Source: Myxococcaceae bacterium JPH2 (GTDB taxonomy: Bacteria; Myxococcota; Myxococcia; Myxococcales; Myxococcaceae). Taken from it: a DNA stretch of 64,000 nt. Shown piece by piece: positions 51,716-60,370 of this stretch; the first letter of the stretch is position 1; every line of letters begins with the position of its first letter. The translations under genes and the position numbers were made by a program. Location of the stretch: positions 62,001 through 126,000 of the forward strand of contig JAEMGR010000019.1 of assembly GCA_016458225.1 (NCBI GenBank), in the 5' to 3' direction. The notes under the pieces were generated by a model. That model was not told where the DNA came from. It did not search any database and worked only from the letters and a program-made list of their open reading frames with translations.

Positions 51716-53071
51716 TCAGAAGGCATGGGCGCCGTGGGCACCCGTCACGACTTCAAGCGCGAGAAAGGCCGAGTAGTCTGGCGTGTCGCGCCAGCCCACC
51801 CGGTCCGTGGCGGCCTGCAGGCGCAGGCGCGAGAACTCGGTGGGCCAGTACGTCACCTGCGCGGAGATGCGCTGGCGGTTGGTAGTCCACTCGGGATCGA
51901 GCGGATCCTCCGCGACGAGCCCCGCGCGATTGTGCGCGGGCGTCCCGAACTCGTAGCGCACGCCCGTGCCCCACCGCTTGGCGAAGCGCCACACCGTCTG
52001 CGCGTAGCCGCCCCAGTCCGTGAGCAGGTCGTCCGGAACCTGGCGCCGGCGGTAGAGGACCTCCGCTTGGAACACGAGCTGCTGGGAACTCTCGGCGCGG
52101 ATGGGGCGGAACTTCAGATACACGTCCGTCCCGTAGATGCTGGTGTGGTTGCGGTACCCGGTGGGATTCGGCCCCGTGGCGGCGGACAGGCCCCAGAGCA
52201 GGGACAGGTCATCGCTCAGCGGGAAGAACTGTTTGAGGGCGCCCGTGTACTGAAGATCCCAGGGCGAGAGCACCCGCTCGTTCGCCGCGCCGAAGAAGCT
52301 GCGCGCGGTGCCTTCGCCCTTCGCGTCGGTGGTGCTGCCGACGACCTCGACGTACCAGGGCAGCGGGGTGAGCCAGGAGGCTTCCACGCCCAGCCCTCGG
52401 TTGCCCTCGCCGCCAAAGTCCCGGCTGATGACGAACGGCTGGTCCACGAAGTCCCACGTGTGGGGATGCGTGGAGTTGATGCGGCCGAAGCGGGTGAGGA
52501 ACTGTCCGGCGCGAAGCTGAAGGTTGGCCGGAAGGTCCAGGGTGGTGACGTAGGCCTCTTCAATCTCCACGCCGAACTGGCTGAAGACGAGGTTGCTGTC
52601 GAAGCGGAAGTACGGATCCACCACCGAGCCGATGGACAGCTCCAGTTGCTGGAGGTTGAACCCGTTGGAGGTGGGGTCGTGCCCGCCGCCTTGCAAGGGC
52701 TCCTTGGAGGAAAAGCCCGCCGCAGCGATGTCGAGGATGAAGCTCAGGTCCAGGAGGTTGTTGCCGCCACTCAGCGCAGACGGAAGCTTCAGGGGCGTTA
52801 TCCCCGAGTCATCCGTCGCGGTGGGTGAGGCAGGTGAGGCCCCCGAGCTTGCCGGTGGCTTGCCGGAGCTGTCCTTGCCCACGGCGGATTCAATCTCCGC
52901 CATGTCCTCGGGACTCAGGGTGGGGGCCTCGGTGCTCGATTCAGGAGGCGGGGAGTTGTCGGAGGGAGGGGAAGACTGCGGCTGCTGGGCGCGCGCGGCC
53001 GAGCCACACAGGCCCAGGGCGAGCGCAATGCCCATGAGAACGCCAGGAACCTGGCGCGACGGAAATGACAC
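51716..53071 (-). CDS. Outer-membrane beta-barrel protein of the metal-uptake operon
   Basis: A 451-residue protein with a signal peptide (AQQ after ARA), a 70-residue Pro/Ser-rich periplasmic linker, and then alternating amphipathic strands (for example FNLQQLELSIGSVVDPYFRFD, LQLRAGQFLTRFGRINSTHP). It ends in AF, a terminal aromatic as expected for barrels. There is no TonB plug domain visible. It resembles porin-like proteins annotated in other bacteria as zinc-regulated outer-membrane receptors. A role bringing metal across the outer membrane is inferred from the operon. GTG start with GAGGAGC upstream. Confidence 0.8.
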   Translation of the reverse strand: MSFPSRQVPGVLMGIALALGLCGSAARAQQPQSSPPSDNSPPPESSTEAPTLSPEDMAEIESAVGKDSSGKPPASSGASPASPTATDDSGITPLKLPSALSGGNNLLDLSFILDIAAAGFSSKEPLQGGGHDPTSNGFNLQQLELSIGSVVDPYFRFDSNLVFSQFGVEIEEAYVTTLDLPANLQLRAGQFLTRFGRINSTHPHTWDFVDQPFVISRDFGGEGNRGLGVEASWLTPLPWYVEVVGSTTDAKGEGTARSFFGAANERVLSPWDLQYTGALKQFFPLSDDLSLLWGLSAATGPNPTGYRNHTSIYGTDVYLKFRPIRAESSQQLVFQAEVLYRRRQVPDDLLTDWGGYAQTVWRFAKRWGTGVRYEFGTPAHNRAGLVAEDPLDPEWTTNRQRISAQVTYWPTEFSRLRLQAATDRVGWRDTPDYSAFLALEVVTGAHGAHAF

Positions 53072-53152
53072 GAGATGCTCCTCGAAACCGGACGCCCGCG
53101 AACTGCCCAGGGCGGACGTCGACGCAAAAGACCTGCAATGGCCAACGAAGCG

Positions 53153-53581
53153 CTACGCGGACAGCGAGCGCACGGGCGGCGAGGCCTTCGGAGCGGTGTC
53201 GAGGACAGCGAGGGGGGTGAACGGAGTCGGCGGAGCAGTGGCCGGCGGGCTCACCGTCCAGCATGTCTGCGGGCGGACACCCGAGTCAGCGTGCAGGGCC
53301 TGCAACTGCGGGGCGCCCGTGAGGATGGGGCACGTCTCGTGGGTGGGACGCGTCGAGTCCGCCACCGCGGCGGGAACACTCGAGAGCGTGGGCGCGCTCG
53401 CCGCGAGGCGCGCCATCCCCATGCTCGTGCCGCGCGCGCTCTCCTCGAAAGCCTGATGCTCGGGGCAGAAGCGGTGTGCATGCTCCTGGACATGCAGCAC
53501 CATGCCCAACGGCTGGACAGCCCAGAACGCGACGAGCAACGTCGCGACGATGCGGGCAAGGCTGTGGGAGCGCGTGGGCAT
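53153..53581 (-). CDS. Small membrane-anchored protein with VLH-x5-H-x2-C-x-E-H motif
   Basis: A 142-residue protein, first gene of the metal operon. An N-terminal hydrophobic helix (about 11-29) is followed by VLHVQEHAHRFCPEH, with exactly the spacing VLH-x5-H-x2-C-x-E-H seen at 45837 (His30, His36, Cys39, His42). The rest is Ala/Ser/Pro-rich and probably disordered. There are two further Cys near residues 84 and 107. No Shine-Dalgarno is visible. The shared motif and location at both edges of the island support a common family role, perhaps metal sensing or delivery. Confidence 0.7.
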   Translation of the reverse strand: MPTRSHSLARIVATLLVAFWAVQPLGMVLHVQEHAHRFCPEHQAFEESARGTSMGMARLAASAPTLSSVPAAVADSTRPTHETCPILTGAPQLQALHADSGVRPQTCWTVSPPATAPPTPFTPLAVLDTAPKASPPVRSLSA

Positions 53582-53737
53582 CAGGGCAGGAGAGGGATCT
53601 TGCTTGCTCTACTGACGGGGTTCAAGGGTGTCAAGGCGAGGCGGCTCGGCCAGCGGGCCGAATCCACGGATGCGGCGCTGCGTTCTCGGCGCGCTGGAAA
53701 TGGGGCAGGGCGCGGTGCGTTGAGAGCGTGACTCCTC

Positions 53738-54079
53738 ATGAACGGACAAGCGGGCGGGCAGTTCATTCCAGTGGCGCGACTCTCGGACCTGGATGCGCGA
53801 GGCCGCGCGGTGGTGCGCGTGGGTGACGCATTTGTTGCGCTCGTGCGGGTGGGCGAGCAGGTGTTCGCGCTCGCGGACACCTGTCCTCACCGAGGGGGCC
53901 CGCTGTCCCAGGGGGACGTCGCGGGGCACCTGCTTCATTGCCCGCTGCATGCCTGGCCGTTCGACCTGCGGACGGGGGTCTGCCCCGAGCGCTCAGGCGT
54001 TCGTGTTCGCATCTATGAAGTGGCGATGCGAGGCGACGAGATCCTCGTGGACGCTTCGGGTAGCTTCCCCGCCGTCTGA
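53738..54079 (+). CDS. Rieske [2Fe-2S] ferredoxin-like protein
   Basis: A 113-residue single-domain Rieske protein. The cluster ligands are CPH (Cys49, His51) and CPLH (Cys68, His71), and the spacing and the following AWPFDLRTG match the NirD/dioxygenase-ferredoxin type. Such proteins carry electrons to oxygenases or reductases. No partner is adjacent, except a GTP-cyclohydrolase homologue 31 bp downstream. It is divergent from the metal operon with 156 bp between starts. Confidence 0.92.
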   Translation: MNGQAGGQFIPVARLSDLDARGRAVVRVGDAFVALVRVGEQVFALADTCPHRGGPLSQGDVAGHLLHCPLHAWPFDLRTGVCPERSGVRVRIYEVAMRGDEILVDASGSFPAV

Positions 54080-54110
54080 ACGCTGGCCAACGCCAGGGAG
54101 TCGCCACCCC

Positions 54111-54749
54111 GTGCCTTCGTCCCGAGTCCGTCGTCGTCCCGCCCCCTCGTCGCGCGCGTCCGCTGGAGCCGCGAGGCCCGATCCGACCGCGATGGCCGCG
54201 GCGGTGGGGCAGTTCCTGCGTGCCGCGGGGCTCCCGCTGGAGGACGCCAATCTGGTGGACACCCCGGAGCGTGTGGCCGAGGCCTGGGTGCACGAGTTCC
54301 TGGACGGCTATCTCCAGACGCCTGAGTCCGCCCTGGGCGAGACCTTCCCCGCGCCGCCGGATTCCTCCGGGGAGATGGTCGTGGTGACGGACCTGCGCTT
54401 CCATTCCATGTGCCCGCATCACCTGCTGCCCTTCACGGGGCGCGCGCACGTGGCCTATGTGCCGGGCTCGCGTGTGGTGGGCTTCGGTCGTCTCTCCGCG
54501 TTGGTGGACTGCTTCGCCCACCGGCTCATCCTCCAAGAGGATCTCGCTCGCCACGTGGCCGGTTCGCTGGCCCGCGTGCTCGGAAGTCCCGCCACCGCCT
54601 GCATCATCGAGGCGGAGCAGTCCTGCCTGCGCCTGCGTGGCGATCACCAGCGGGACGCCACCACGCATGCGGAGGCCTATGAAGGACGCCTTCGGCGCGA
54701 TGGACCGCTGCGGCGTGAGTTGTGGGCTCGACTGGGAGCGCGGCGATGA
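54111..54749 (+). CDS. Divergent GTP cyclohydrolase I homologue
   Basis: A 212-residue T-fold protein of the GCYH-I family, which normally opens GTP to dihydroneopterin triphosphate. The zinc ligands are retained: Cys101 and His104 in MCPHHLLPF, Cys172 in QSCLRLRG. The catalytic His before the second Cys is Gln170, and the Ser of the usual GLSK is Gly (GFGRLS). Glu143 is kept. Such changes suggest reduced or altered activity. The N-terminus is Arg/Ser-rich. The GTG start has CAGGGAG 11 bp upstream. It overlaps the next start by ATGA. Confidence 0.8.
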   Translation: MPSSRVRRRPAPSSRASAGAARPDPTAMAAAVGQFLRAAGLPLEDANLVDTPERVAEAWVHEFLDGYLQTPESALGETFPAPPDSSGEMVVVTDLRFHSMCPHHLLPFTGRAHVAYVPGSRVVGFGRLSALVDCFAHRLILQEDLARHVAGSLARVLGSPATACIIEAEQSCLRLRGDHQRDATTHAEAYEGRLRRDGPLRRELWARLGARR

Positions 54750-56173
54750 CGGAGCGCGCGCACTTCACTCGCGTGGAGCCTGCGCGCGTGGCGAGGCTCC
54801 TGGAGGACCTCGCGCGGGTGCTCGCGCCCGGGCAGGTGCGCCAGGATGTGGAGACGCTCGCGGCTTATGGCCGTGACGAGTCGGACAGCGGGGAGTTCCT
54901 CCCGGACGCCGTCGTCTTTCCGGAGGACACCGCGCAGGTCTCCGCTGTGTTCAAGCAGTGCCAGGCGCACGGCGTGCCCTTCACTCCGTGCGGCGCGCGC
55001 AGTGGCAAGAGCGGGGGCTCGCTGCCCCTGCGAGGTGGGCTGGCCGTCAGCTTGGAGCGGATGAACCGCATCCGCGCCATCTCGGTGGAGGACCTGACCG
55101 CGGTGGTCGAGCCCGGGGTCATCACCGGGGACCTGATGCGCGCGGTGGAGGAGCGAGGCCTCTTCTATCCACCGGATCCCAACTCGTGGGAGTTCTGCAC
55201 GATGGGGGGCAACGTCGCGGAGAACGCAGGCGGCCCTCGCGCGCTCAAGTACGGCGTCACGCGCGACTACATCATCGGACTCACCTGGGTTACGCCGGAG
55301 GGCGAGGTCCTTCAGGTGGGGCGCCGCACCATCAAGGGCGTGGCGGGATATGACCTCGTGGGCCTCTTCGTGGGCTCGGAGGGCACGCTCGGCGTCGCCA
55401 CCGAGATCATCCTCCAGCTCATCCCGCTGCCCCGGCGGGTGATGACGGCGCTCATCGTCTTCCCCTCGGTGCTGAGTGCCGCGCGCGCCGTGTCCGCGGT
55501 GCTGGCTGCCGGCATCCTGCCCCGCTGCCTGGAACTCATCGATGATGTGGCCATCGCCGCCATCGTCCACCGCGGGAGCTTCGCGTTTCCTCCGGGCGCG
55601 GGCGCCGCGCTCATCGTCGAGGTGGACGGCAACTCGCAGGAGGGCGTCCTCGCCGAGCTGTCCCATTTGGGGGACATCTGCGATCGCCAGGGGGCCACAC
55701 AGTCACTCGTGGCCCAGGACGACTCGCAGCGAGAGAAGCTGTGGGCCGCGCGCCGGGTCATCTCTCCCGCCCTTCGAGCGCTCAAGCCCGCGAAGATCTC
55801 CGAGGACATCGTCGTCCCACGTTCGCGAATCCCGGAGATCATCGAGCGCCTGAAGGCCATGGGCGCCGAGCTGGGCCTCACTGTCGCCACCTACGGCCAC
55901 GCGGGCGACGGCAACCTCCACGCGAACATCCTTTACGACGGCCCCGCTCAACGTTCGTTGGTGGAAGAAGCGTTGCGCCGCATGTTGTTGATGACGGTGG
56001 AGCTGGGTGGAACGATCACCGGCGAGCACGGTGTAGGCCACGCCAAGCGGGAATATCTGGCGCTGGAGCAGTCCGCGGCGTTGCTGGATCTGCAGCGACG
56101 GCTCAAGGCCTTCTTTGACCCATCAGGCCTGCTCAACCCGGAGAAAATGTTCCCCGCGCCCAAGCGTTCCTAG
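54746..56173 (+). CDS. glcD: FAD-linked oxidase, glycolate/lactate oxidase GlcD-like
   Basis: A 475-residue FAD-linked dehydrogenase. The PCMH FAD-binding part has PCGARSGKSGGSLP and TMGGNVAENAGGPRALKYGVT, and the C-terminal cap has YGHAGDGNLHANI and GEHGVGHAKREYL. The family oxidises glycolate, D-lactate or similar 2-hydroxyacids. No GlcE or iron-sulfur GlcF subunit is adjacent. The ATG overlaps the previous stop by 4 bp. Confidence 0.9.
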   Translation: MTERAHFTRVEPARVARLLEDLARVLAPGQVRQDVETLAAYGRDESDSGEFLPDAVVFPEDTAQVSAVFKQCQAHGVPFTPCGARSGKSGGSLPLRGGLAVSLERMNRIRAISVEDLTAVVEPGVITGDLMRAVEERGLFYPPDPNSWEFCTMGGNVAENAGGPRALKYGVTRDYIIGLTWVTPEGEVLQVGRRTIKGVAGYDLVGLFVGSEGTLGVATEIILQLIPLPRRVMTALIVFPSVLSAARAVSAVLAAGILPRCLELIDDVAIAAIVHRGSFAFPPGAGAALIVEVDGNSQEGVLAELSHLGDICDRQGATQSLVAQDDSQREKLWAARRVISPALRALKPAKISEDIVVPRSRIPEIIERLKAMGAELGLTVATYGHAGDGNLHANILYDGPAQRSLVEEALRRMLLMTVELGGTITGEHGVGHAKREYLALEQSAALLDLQRRLKAFFDPSGLLNPEKMFPAPKRS

Positions 56174-56399
56174 TCAGTGGGCCGGATCGCTCGAACCCCG
56201 TGTGTGCGTCGCGCTTCTCACGTTCCAAGTCCTGAGAAGGCGATGCGCATGATGGGCTTTTGACACGCTTAAGGGCGTGGAATGCCCCCTTGGCAGGAAT
56301 GAGAAACCCTTTCCGTCGTTGCGCGTCCTAGATGCATGCGGACGCGTTTCGACGGGGGACGAGCGCTTCCGGCTGCATTTGAACGGAGGACGGGAAATC

Positions 56400-57140
56400 A
56401 TGGCCAACTCGACGAAGTATGCGGCAGAGGGACTGTCGCAATACCTGCGTCACCTGGGGGGGCACCAGCAATTGACGCGCGAGCAGGAGTACGAGCTGGC
56501 GCGGCTGGCGCGGAAGGGTGACGAGAGCGCTCGGCAGACGCTCGCCAGTTCCAACCTGGCGTTCGTGGTCGCGGTCGCCAAGAAGTTCGCAAATCGCGGT
56601 GCACGCCTGGATGACCTCGTCCAGGAAGGCAACGTGGGCCTCATGAAGGCGATCGAACATTTCGATCCCAAAAAGAATGTGCGTTTTGCCACGTACGCGG
56701 TGTGGTGGATTCGGGCCTACATCACCCGCTACTTGAAGGACAACCGCAGCCAGGTGCGCGGCGGCGAAGCAGAGCGTGGCAGCATGGTGGACTTCTCGCT
56801 GGACGCCACCATCGACGAGGAAGGCGAGACGACCTTCCTGGATCGCATCGAGGACAACGGCCCCTCGCCTCAGGACACGTTCCTGTCGCGCGAGCAGGAC
56901 ACGGAGATCCAGGAGGCCCTCGCCAAGGTCCGCAAGCGCATCGGCGACCTGGGCTGGGACATCCTCACGGAGCGGCTTACTCAGGACAAGCCGCTCACGC
57001 TGGAAGAGCTGGGGCAGCGCTGGGGTGTGTCGCGCGAGCGCGTGCGCCAGGTCGAGCTGAAGACGAAGAACTTCCTGGAGCGCTACCTCTCCGCGTTCAA
57101 CGAGAACGAGGAGCACACGGCCACGGCGGACGCCGCCTGA
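56400..57140 (+). CDS. Sigma-70-family (RpoH-like) sigma factor
   Basis: A 246-residue sigma factor with regions 2 and 4 but little else. Region 2 is LASSNLAFVVAVAKKFANRG through RFATYAVWWIRAYITRYL, region 4 ends WGVSRERVRQVELKTKNFLERYL. It resembles the small group-3/RpoH-like factors of Myxococcus (the SigB/SigC type involved in development and stress) but lacks the RpoH box. Which promoters it reads is not known. ACGGAGGA at 56382-56389 fixes the ATG. Confidence 0.9.
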   Translation: MANSTKYAAEGLSQYLRHLGGHQQLTREQEYELARLARKGDESARQTLASSNLAFVVAVAKKFANRGARLDDLVQEGNVGLMKAIEHFDPKKNVRFATYAVWWIRAYITRYLKDNRSQVRGGEAERGSMVDFSLDATIDEEGETTFLDRIEDNGPSPQDTFLSREQDTEIQEALAKVRKRIGDLGWDILTERLTQDKPLTLEELGQRWGVSRERVRQVELKTKNFLERYLSAFNENEEHTATADAA

Positions 57141-57282
57141 GGCCCCCAGGACGTCGTGCGTCCCCCATCCGGGCGGGACTGGCAGGGGAGCTGGCCCTGC
57201 TGGTTCCGCCCGTGTCGTTGCGGGGAAGCAGGGGACGCTCCGGGTTGCTGGTGGGCGAGCGTGCGTGGTAACACGACGGTCC

Positions 57283-58023
57283 ATGCGCCTGAAATTGCTT
57301 GCCCTTTTGCTGCTCGCGGCCTTGCCAGCACAGGCTGCGGACTCCGAGCTCCTCGCGACCCTGGATGCCCTCTACGCCAAGCGCGGTGATGCCGCGACGG
57401 TGAAGGAGCTGGAGGACGCGCTCAAGAAGGCAATGGAGGCGACTCCGGACGACTACGAGCTGGTGTGGCGCACGGCGCGCATCCGGCAGTGGGAAGCCGA
57501 TGGCGCCATGGAGTCGAAGCTCAAGCGTGTGCTGGGGCGCCAGACGTGGGATCTCGGAGAGCGGGCCATGAAGCTCGCCCCGGACCGCGTGGAGGGGCAC
57601 TACTACGCCGCCGCGGGCATCGGCGCCTACTCGCAGGCCGTCGGGGTCATGAAGGCCCTGGGCGAGGGCCTGGAGAGCAAGTTCAACGAGCGACTGGATG
57701 CGGCGCTCCGCATCGACCCCACGTTCGCCCGGGGCTCACCCTGGCTGGCGAAGGGCCGCTACCACTACGAGCTGCCGTGGCCCAAGCGAGACCTGGGGAA
57801 GTCCGCGGCGTTCTATGAGAAGGCGATCGCGAAGTTTCCGGAGATGCTCCGGGCGAACTACTACTTGGCTGAGACGTTGCTGAAGGACGGCAAGGCCAAG
57901 CAGGCGCGCGAAGCGATCCTGAAGGTGAAGCAAGGCAGCACCGCGTTCGACCCTCCCGAGGGCCAGCGCATCCAGGAATGGGCCAAGAAGGTCGAAGCCG
58001 ACATCGAGGAGGAGCTCAAGTGA
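57283..58023 (+). CDS. Periplasmic TPR-like protein
   Basis: A 246-residue secreted protein (signal peptide MRLKLLALLLLAALPAQA). It is made of helical repeats: ATVKELEDALKKAMEATPDD, ALRIDPTFARGSPWL, KSAAFYEKAIAKFPEMLRAN. This is the TPR/TRAP-associated pattern. It overlaps the following acyl-CoA synthetase by 4 bp (GTGA), so the two are cotranscribed. Partner unknown. Confidence 0.8.
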   Translation: MRLKLLALLLLAALPAQAADSELLATLDALYAKRGDAATVKELEDALKKAMEATPDDYELVWRTARIRQWEADGAMESKLKRVLGRQTWDLGERAMKLAPDRVEGHYYAAAGIGAYSQAVGVMKALGEGLESKFNERLDAALRIDPTFARGSPWLAKGRYHYELPWPKRDLGKSAAFYEKAIAKFPEMLRANYYLAETLLKDGKAKQAREAILKVKQGSTAFDPPEGQRIQEWAKKVEADIEEELK

Positions 58024-59891
58024 GGGCAGAGAGTCAGGTCGCAGCGGTGACTGCCGCTTCCGGGTCGCAGGAGCAGAACCTTGTTCAACTGCTCATCCAG
58101 CGCGCCCAGAATGCCTCCAAGGCGGGGCTCACCCACAAGGTGGATGGGCGTTGGCAGGATGTGACGTTCGGGCAGGTGTTGGACGAAGTGAAGATCGTGT
58201 CGGCGGGACTCGTCGCCCAGGGCATCAAGCCGGGCGATCGCGTGGCCATCTTCGCCAACACCAGCCTCAAGTGGATCGTCTGGGACCTGGCCATCAGCGC
58301 GGCGCAGGCCATCACCGTCCCCATCTATTCGTCCAACACGCCGGACGAGTGTCGCTACATCATCAACCACTCGGAGACGGTGCTCCTCTTCGTCGACTCC
58401 GACGAGAAGGACGCGAAGCAGGCCGGGCGCCTTTCGCGCATCCGCCAGCGGCTGTCCGAGTGTCCCTCGCTGCGTCACATCGTCGTGCAGGATGGCCAGG
58501 TGGCGGCCGGCGGCGTGGAGATGCAGCTCGCGGACCTGATGAAGCAGGGGCAGGCCGAGCACGAGGCCCATCCCACCGCGTTCGACGAGCGCGTGGCCAA
58601 GGTGGGCGCAGACGATACCAACTGCATCATCTACACCTCGGGCACCACGGGTGACCCCAAGGGCGTCATCCTCACCCACGGCACCTGGGCGTACCAGGCG
58701 CAGGCCACCCAGTCGATGGGACTGATGGTGCCCGGCGACTCGGTGATGCTCTTCCTCCCCCTGGCGCACGTGTTCGCGCAGGTGGCGAAGGCCGCGTGGC
58801 TGAGCATGGGCTACCGGCTCATCATCGCGGAGTCGGTGGACAAGCTGCTGTCCAACCTGGTGGAGACGCGGCCCACGGTGCTGCCGTCCGTGCCGCGCGT
58901 CTTCGAGAAGGTCTACAACAACGTGGTGGCCAACGCCGCCTCGGCGCCGGGCATGAAGGGCCGGCTGGCCCGCTGGGCCTTCGGCCTCTTCGATGAGTAC
59001 GCCGACGCGCGCATGCAGGGGCGGGAGTACAACTCGCTCGGCTTCATGCTCGCCAAGCGCCTGGTGTTCTCCAAGGTGCGCGCCACCCTGGACGAGAAGC
59101 TGGGTGGCAACATGCGCGTCTTCATCTCCGGCGGCGCGCCGCTGTCGAACAAGATCGCCTACTTCTTCGATCTGCTCGGCTTCAAGGTGCTGGAGGGCTA
59201 CGGCCTGACGGAGACCGCCGCGCCGTGCAACGCCAACCGGGCGGAGAAGGTGAAGATCGGCACGGTCGGTCCTCCCATCCCGGGGACCGAGGTGAAGATC
59301 GCTCCGGACGGTGAGATCCTGGTGCGTGGCCCCTGCGTCATGAAGGGCTACTACAAGAACCCGCAGGCCACCGCCGAGGCGCTGGAGCCGGACGGCTGGT
59401 ACCACACGGGCGACATCGGTGAGCTGGACGCGGACAACTACCTGCGCATCACCGACCGCAAGAAGGACATCATCGTCACGGCGGGCGGCAAGAACGTGGC
59501 GCCGCAGAACATCGAGAACACGCTCAAGACGTTCCCGCTCATCAGCCAGGCCATGGTGTACGGCGACAAGCGGCCGTTCCTCGTGTCCCTCATCACCGTG
59601 GCGGAGGAGCCGGCGCGCAAGCTGCTCCAGGACAAGGGCCTGCCCGTGGGCTCCTACGCGGAGAACGCGCGCCGCCCGGAGATCAAGGTCGCGGTCGAGG
59701 AGATCATCAAGAAGGTGAACGCGGACTCGCCTCCGTACGCCACCATCAAGAAGATCGCCGTCATGGAGGCGGACTTCACCCAGGAGTCCGGTGAGCTGAC
59801 GCCGACGATGAAGGTGAAGCGCAAGGTGTGCAGCCAGAAGTACAAGTCGACCATCGACGCCCTGTACGAGGGCGGCAAGTCCAACGACTAG
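58020..59891 (+). CDS. Long-chain fatty acid--CoA ligase
   Basis: A 623-residue AMP-forming acyl-CoA synthetase. The ATP/AMP signature is CIIYTSGTTGDPKGVILTH, followed by GYGLTETAAPCNANR, GWYHTGDIGELD and DRKKDIIVTAGGKNVAPQ. It activates a fatty acid via an acyl-adenylate. Length and motifs match FadD15/FACS-type enzymes of actinobacteria and myxobacteria. GTG start overlaps the previous stop. A 12-bp stem at 59905-59934 follows the stop. Confidence 0.95.
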   Translation: MRAESQVAAVTAASGSQEQNLVQLLIQRAQNASKAGLTHKVDGRWQDVTFGQVLDEVKIVSAGLVAQGIKPGDRVAIFANTSLKWIVWDLAISAAQAITVPIYSSNTPDECRYIINHSETVLLFVDSDEKDAKQAGRLSRIRQRLSECPSLRHIVVQDGQVAAGGVEMQLADLMKQGQAEHEAHPTAFDERVAKVGADDTNCIIYTSGTTGDPKGVILTHGTWAYQAQATQSMGLMVPGDSVMLFLPLAHVFAQVAKAAWLSMGYRLIIAESVDKLLSNLVETRPTVLPSVPRVFEKVYNNVVANAASAPGMKGRLARWAFGLFDEYADARMQGREYNSLGFMLAKRLVFSKVRATLDEKLGGNMRVFISGGAPLSNKIAYFFDLLGFKVLEGYGLTETAAPCNANRAEKVKIGTVGPPIPGTEVKIAPDGEILVRGPCVMKGYYKNPQATAEALEPDGWYHTGDIGELDADNYLRITDRKKDIIVTAGGKNVAPQNIENTLKTFPLISQAMVYGDKRPFLVSLITVAEEPARKLLQDKGLPVGSYAENARRPEIKVAVEEIIKKVNADSPPYATIKKIAVMEADFTQESGELTPTMKVKRKVCSQKYKSTIDALYEGGKSND

Positions 59892-59904
59892 CGTCGTGAA
59901 CTCG

Positions 59905-59934
59905 GGAGGGCCCGGTTCCGTCCGGGCCTTCCCA
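59905..59934 (+). terminator. Hairpin after the acyl-CoA ligase
   Basis: GGGAGGGCCCGG (59905-59916) pairs with CCGGGCCTTCCC (59923-59934) around TTCCGT, 12 pairs counting one G-U. It lies 14 bp after the stop. There is no T-run. Confidence 0.6.
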
Positions 59935-60056
59935 GGTCGAGCGGCAGGACGGCAGCTCGCCTGAAAAGGCAACGCCCGCTCACTCCGGCAGCAGGGGCCG
60001 AAGGGGAGCGGGCGGCGGCTTCAGGGGGACGGGCCAGCGGCTCGCTGGCGGACCGC

Positions 60057-60293
60057 TCAACCCTGGTGGCTGTGAGACTTGGCCGCGACGTCCTTCTCGA
60101 CGGACGAGGCGCTGGCCAGCGCGCCGGTCTTCTTCTCCTCGGGCGCATCCTGGTGCTCATCCCCGCTGAATCCGCGCTTGAAGTTGCGGATGGCGCTTCC
60201 CAGCGAGGCGCCGAGCTGCGGCAGACGCGAGCCCCCGAACAGCAGCAGCAGCGCCGCGAAAATCAGAATCAACTCAGGCAGCTTCAGTCCCAT
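60057..60293 (-). CDS. tatA: Twin-arginine translocase subunit TatA/E
   Basis: A 78-residue Tat component. The N-terminal helix (LPELILIFAALLLLFG) is followed by the hinge and amphipathic helix GGSRLPQLGASLGSAIRNFKRGFSG, diagnostic of TatA, and then an acidic tail ending in HSHQG. It helps form the pore for folded Tat substrates. GAGGAGCGG lies upstream of the ATG. tatB and tatC are not adjacent. Confidence 0.95.
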   Translation of the reverse strand: MGLKLPELILIFAALLLLFGGSRLPQLGASLGSAIRNFKRGFSGDEHQDAPEEKKTGALASASSVEKDVAAKSHSHQG

Positions 60294-60370
60294 CGTACCG
60301 CTCCTCGCAGTTAAAACGGGCGGAGCATAGCCATGGGACGGTCCGTCCGCCAGCAACTCCAGTGGGGGTG

